Below, in pieces: positions 62,131 through 64,000 of a stretch of 64,000 nt of DNA (position 1 is the stretch's first letter; each line of letters begins with the position of its first letter). This DNA comes from Bog-473 sp963701955 (GTDB lineage: Bacteria > Actinomycetota > Acidimicrobiia > Acidimicrobiales > RAAP-2). The notes under the pieces are model-generated. The model was not told the DNA's origin and made no database searches. It saw only the letters and a program-made list of their open reading frames with translations. Location of the stretch: the NCBI GenBank assembly GCA_963701955.1, contig OY969694.1, forward strand, positions 1,054,001 through 1,118,000, read 5' to 3'. Both the position numbers and the translations under genes were made by a program.

Positions 62131-62565
62131 CTAGACGGCGGAACTGAAATCGAGGAACTCGGTCACCTTGAGAAGGGACAGCATGGCCCGGAGCGCGAGT
62201 GGGACGTGTTGACGGTGCGGGTCGACGACGATCTGGGGGTCAACGAGCTCGTGCTCGGTCCGGCGTGTGATCAGGCGCACCGCGCCGTGAGAGAGCGCAT
62301 TCTTGACCCAGTCCGCCTCCCGTCCGTAGGTCAGCGCGATCCGGTAACCGTCCTTGGTGCGAAACACGTTGACCGGCGTGCGGTACACGGTCCGCGTTCG
62401 GCGGCCCACGTGGATCACGATGCCGAACCCGGGGAGGAACCCGGCCAGGTGGAGCGTCACCCTGTTCGACACCGCCCGGTTGAAGCGGGCCATCCGGCGG
62501 CCCGGTCGTGGCGGGCCGAGCGAGCCACGGGGCCCCGACTGGCGCTGAGCCGAGTGCGCACTCAC
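62131..62565 (-). CDS. Deazaflavin (F420)-dependent nitroreductase-like protein
   Basis: About 144 residues of the Ddn/FDOR-type split-barrel family: RMARFNRAVSNRVTLHLAGFLPGFGIVIHVGRRTRT, YRTPVNVFRTKDGYRIALTYG, DWVKNALSHGAVRL, and LVDPQIVVDPHRQHVPLALRAML. Members reduce substrates with F420H2. GTG at 62565 gives typical length; ATG 62493 (start of MARFNRAV) is an alternative. Confidence 0.78.
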   Translation of the reverse strand: MSAHSAQRQSGPRGSLGPPRPGRRMARFNRAVSNRVTLHLAGFLPGFGIVIHVGRRTRTVYRTPVNVFRTKDGYRIALTYGREADWVKNALSHGAVRLITRRTEHELVDPQIVVDPHRQHVPLALRAMLSLLKVTEFLDFSSAV

Positions 62566-62665
62566 GGCGACACCGTCATACGCCCCGAATCGTAGGCAGA
62601 CGCTCGATGCAGCACCAACCTTCAGCCCGCGGCGCCCCTCCCGACTTGCGCAGTCCTCGGCGGCG

Positions 62666-62944
62666 TCAACCGGGCCGGCCACTGCGGCGCAATGCAACCA
62701 GGGAGGGAAGCCCCATCACGAGGGTTCGGCGGCGCCACGCCCCGACCGGCAGATTCCGACGTCGCGCCATGCGGCCGGCCAGCAGAGCCTCCACGCAGTG
62801 GCCCGCCAGCGTCAGGACCAACAGACCCTGAAAGACCTCACGCGGCGGAAGGGCCTCACCCACCAGGTCCCTCGCCGCGTCGTGCGCCCGCTTCGAGACG
62901 GCCAGCTTGGTCACGACGACCAGAGCTCCCACGACGAGGGCCAT
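62666..62944 (-). CDS. Small membrane protein (DUF4499-like)
   Basis: 92 residues: helix MALVVGALVVVTKLAVS, EVFQGLLVLTLAGHCVEALLAGRMARRRN, and GAWRRRTLVMGLPSLVALRR. The central E-A-L-x-x-x-R-M-A-x-R-R pattern and the final helix resemble DUF4499/TMEM254-like proteins. ATG at 62944 or a GTG at 63004, within a GC-rich direct repeat (CCCCGCTCCAGACCG twice), may be the start. Directly downstream of rlmN. Confidence 0.5.
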   Translation of the reverse strand: MALVVGALVVVTKLAVSKRAHDAARDLVGEALPPREVFQGLLVLTLAGHCVEALLAGRMARRRNLPVGAWRRRTLVMGLPSLVALRRSGRPG

Positions 62945-63011
62945 GGACGGCCACGTCGGCCGCCCCGCTCCAGACCGCCCCGCTCCAGACCGCCCCGTCC
63001 GCACCGTGGTG

Positions 63012-64000
63012 CTAACGACCTGCGGCGGCGGCCAGCTGACCGCATGCAGCATCGATCTGCGCCCCGCGGGTGACCCGCACGGTGGCGTTGACTCCCAACG
63101 AGACGAGCTGCTCACAGAAGCGGCGGACCCGCTCCGGAGACGACCCGACCACGGCGTAGCCGGGGGTGGGATTGAGCGGGATGAGGTTCACGTGCGCGCC
63201 GAGCGGGCGGGCGAAGGCGGAGAGCTCCACTGCGTCGCCGGGTCGATCGTTGACCCCGTCAATCAGTGCCCACTCCAGAGAGAGCCGCCGCCCACTGGCC
63301 GCGACGTAGTCGCTGCACGCGCCGTGCAGGAGTTCCAACGGATAGCGGCGATTGAGGGGGACCAGCTCGTCGCGCAACGCATCGTTGGCCGCGTGCAGCG
63401 AGACAGCCAGGTTGACCGGGAGGCGCTCGGTGGACAGTCGGCGGATGCCCGGCACGACCCCGACGGTCGAAATGGTCAGGTGGCGCGCCGAGAGGCCCAT
63501 CTCGCCGTTGAGCCGCTCGATCGCACGCCAGACGCGGTCGTAGTTGGCCAGCGGCTCCCCCATTCCCATGAACACGACGTTGGACAGGCGCCGCGGTTTG
63601 GCTGCCCGCATGGCCGCAACCACCTGCTCGACGATCTCGCCTTCACTGAGGTGACGCTCGAAACCGGATTGCCCCGTGGCGCAGAACTGGCACGCCATGG
63701 CACAGCCGGCCTGGGTGGACACACAGACCGTGACTCGCTCCGCGTAGCCCATGAGCACAGTCTCGACCCGGGCCCCGTCGGCCAGTGCCCAGAGCCACTT
63801 GGTGGTCTGGCCGCGGTCGGCATCACGACGCGACACCTCACGGAGCGCCGGCGGCAGCAGCTCACCGAGCTGCTGCCGCAAGGCGGTGGGCAGCTCGGTC
63901 ATCTCCTCGGGACGTTGCACCCGCACGTGCAGGCCGTCCCACACCTGGCGCCGCCGGAAGCCCGGCTCTGCGGACAAGAGCGCGTCGAGCTCGTGGCGCG
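63012..64000 (-). CDS. rlmN: 23S rRNA (adenine-2503-C2)-methyltransferase RlmN (5' end off window)
   Basis: Radical SAM enzyme that methylates A2503 of 23S rRNA and A37 of some tRNAs. The visible 328 residues include FRRRQVWDGLH, the cluster motif CAMACQFCATG (CxxxCxxC), NVVFMGMGEPLANYDRVWRAIE, LAVSLHAANDALRDELVP, NLIPLNP and the C-terminal cysteine-containing RRFCEQLVSLGVNATVR. The reading frame is still open at 64000, so the start lies beyond the window edge. Confidence 0.94.
   Translation of the reverse strand, partial: RHELDALLSAEPGFRRRQVWDGLHVRVQRPEEMTELPTALRQQLGELLPPALREVSRRDADRGQTTKWLWALADGARVETVLMGYAERVTVCVSTQAGCAMACQFCATGQSGFERHLSEGEIVEQVVAAMRAAKPRRLSNVVFMGMGEPLANYDRVWRAIERLNGEMGLSARHLTISTVGVVPGIRRLSTERLPVNLAVSLHAANDALRDELVPLNRRYPLELLHGACSDYVAASGRRLSLEWALIDGVNDRPGDAVELSAFARPLGAHVNLIPLNPTPGYAVVGSSPERVRRFCEQLVSLGVNATVRVTRGAQIDAACGQLAAAAGR

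Overview
The window comes from a high-GC actinobacterium, most likely the class Acidimicrobiia or a close relative. This is an inference. It rests on an mtrA-mtrB-lpqB-type locus, a class II DAHP synthase, proteins of mycothiol- and F420-associated families, a bacterial rod-shape cluster, leaderless start sites, and two secreted proteins built from a 41-42 residue 'SDGGIFSFGDA' repeat. About two thirds is chromosomal core and the rest is an accessory stretch rich in regulators and insertion sequences.

1-8.4 kb: a two-component system with a GerMN lipoprotein; rsfS, a small membrane protein and nadD on the minus strand; aroG coupled to a secreted repeat/GH25-like protein; an NAD(P)-binding oxidoreductase; and a YjbR-like gene. 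8.4-17.2 kb: one apparent eight-gene minus-strand unit (dtxR-family regulator, amidohydrolase, obgE, proB, proA, moxR, VWA protein, histidine phosphatase). It ends at a 12-bp perfect hairpin. Four of its genes carry single-base frame breaks. 17.2-18.4 kb: purine nucleoside phosphorylase and a VOC protein on the plus strand.

18.5-33.6 kb: a conserved minus-strand block. Transcription runs tig-clpP-clpX-folC-ndk, then mreB-mreC-mreD-mrdA, two radical-SAM-linked genes, rng, rplU and rpmA. It covers protein quality control, cell elongation, RNA processing and ribosome assembly. 33.6-43.5 kb: a 31-bp tandem repeat, a mycothiol-dependent isomerase-like protein, a small zinc ribbon, an SMP-30 lactonase, tRNA-Pro, two DHA2 drug exporters, a ParA ATPase with a small cysteine protein, a DUF3089 lipase-like protein, a LOG-family hydrolase and an FkbM methyltransferase.

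43.5-57.2 kb: accessory region. It holds a broken mazF/pemK-like toxin gene, a DUF6941-like gene, small frameshifted or orphan genes, an ECF41 sigma factor with YdeI and DUF1059 neighbours, and an SRPBCC protein. A divergent SDR/HxlR pair has two palindromic operators, and a divergent membrane protein/TetR pair has one. Three complete insertion sequences follow: IS256, IS30 (lying inside a 14-bp palindrome) and IS110 (next to tRNA-Arg). 57.2-64 kb: tRNA-Arg, tRNA-His, a divergent hydrolase and DMT transporter, a DedA-like protein (frameshifted), a second SDGGIFSFG-repeat secreted protein, an F420/deazaflavin-type protein, a small membrane protein, and rlmN, which runs off the right edge.

Seven genes, including the normally essential obgE, are interrupted by one-base indels while both halves stay well conserved. 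This looks more like residual sequencing or assembly error than decay. No CRISPR array, rRNA operon or defence island was recognised.
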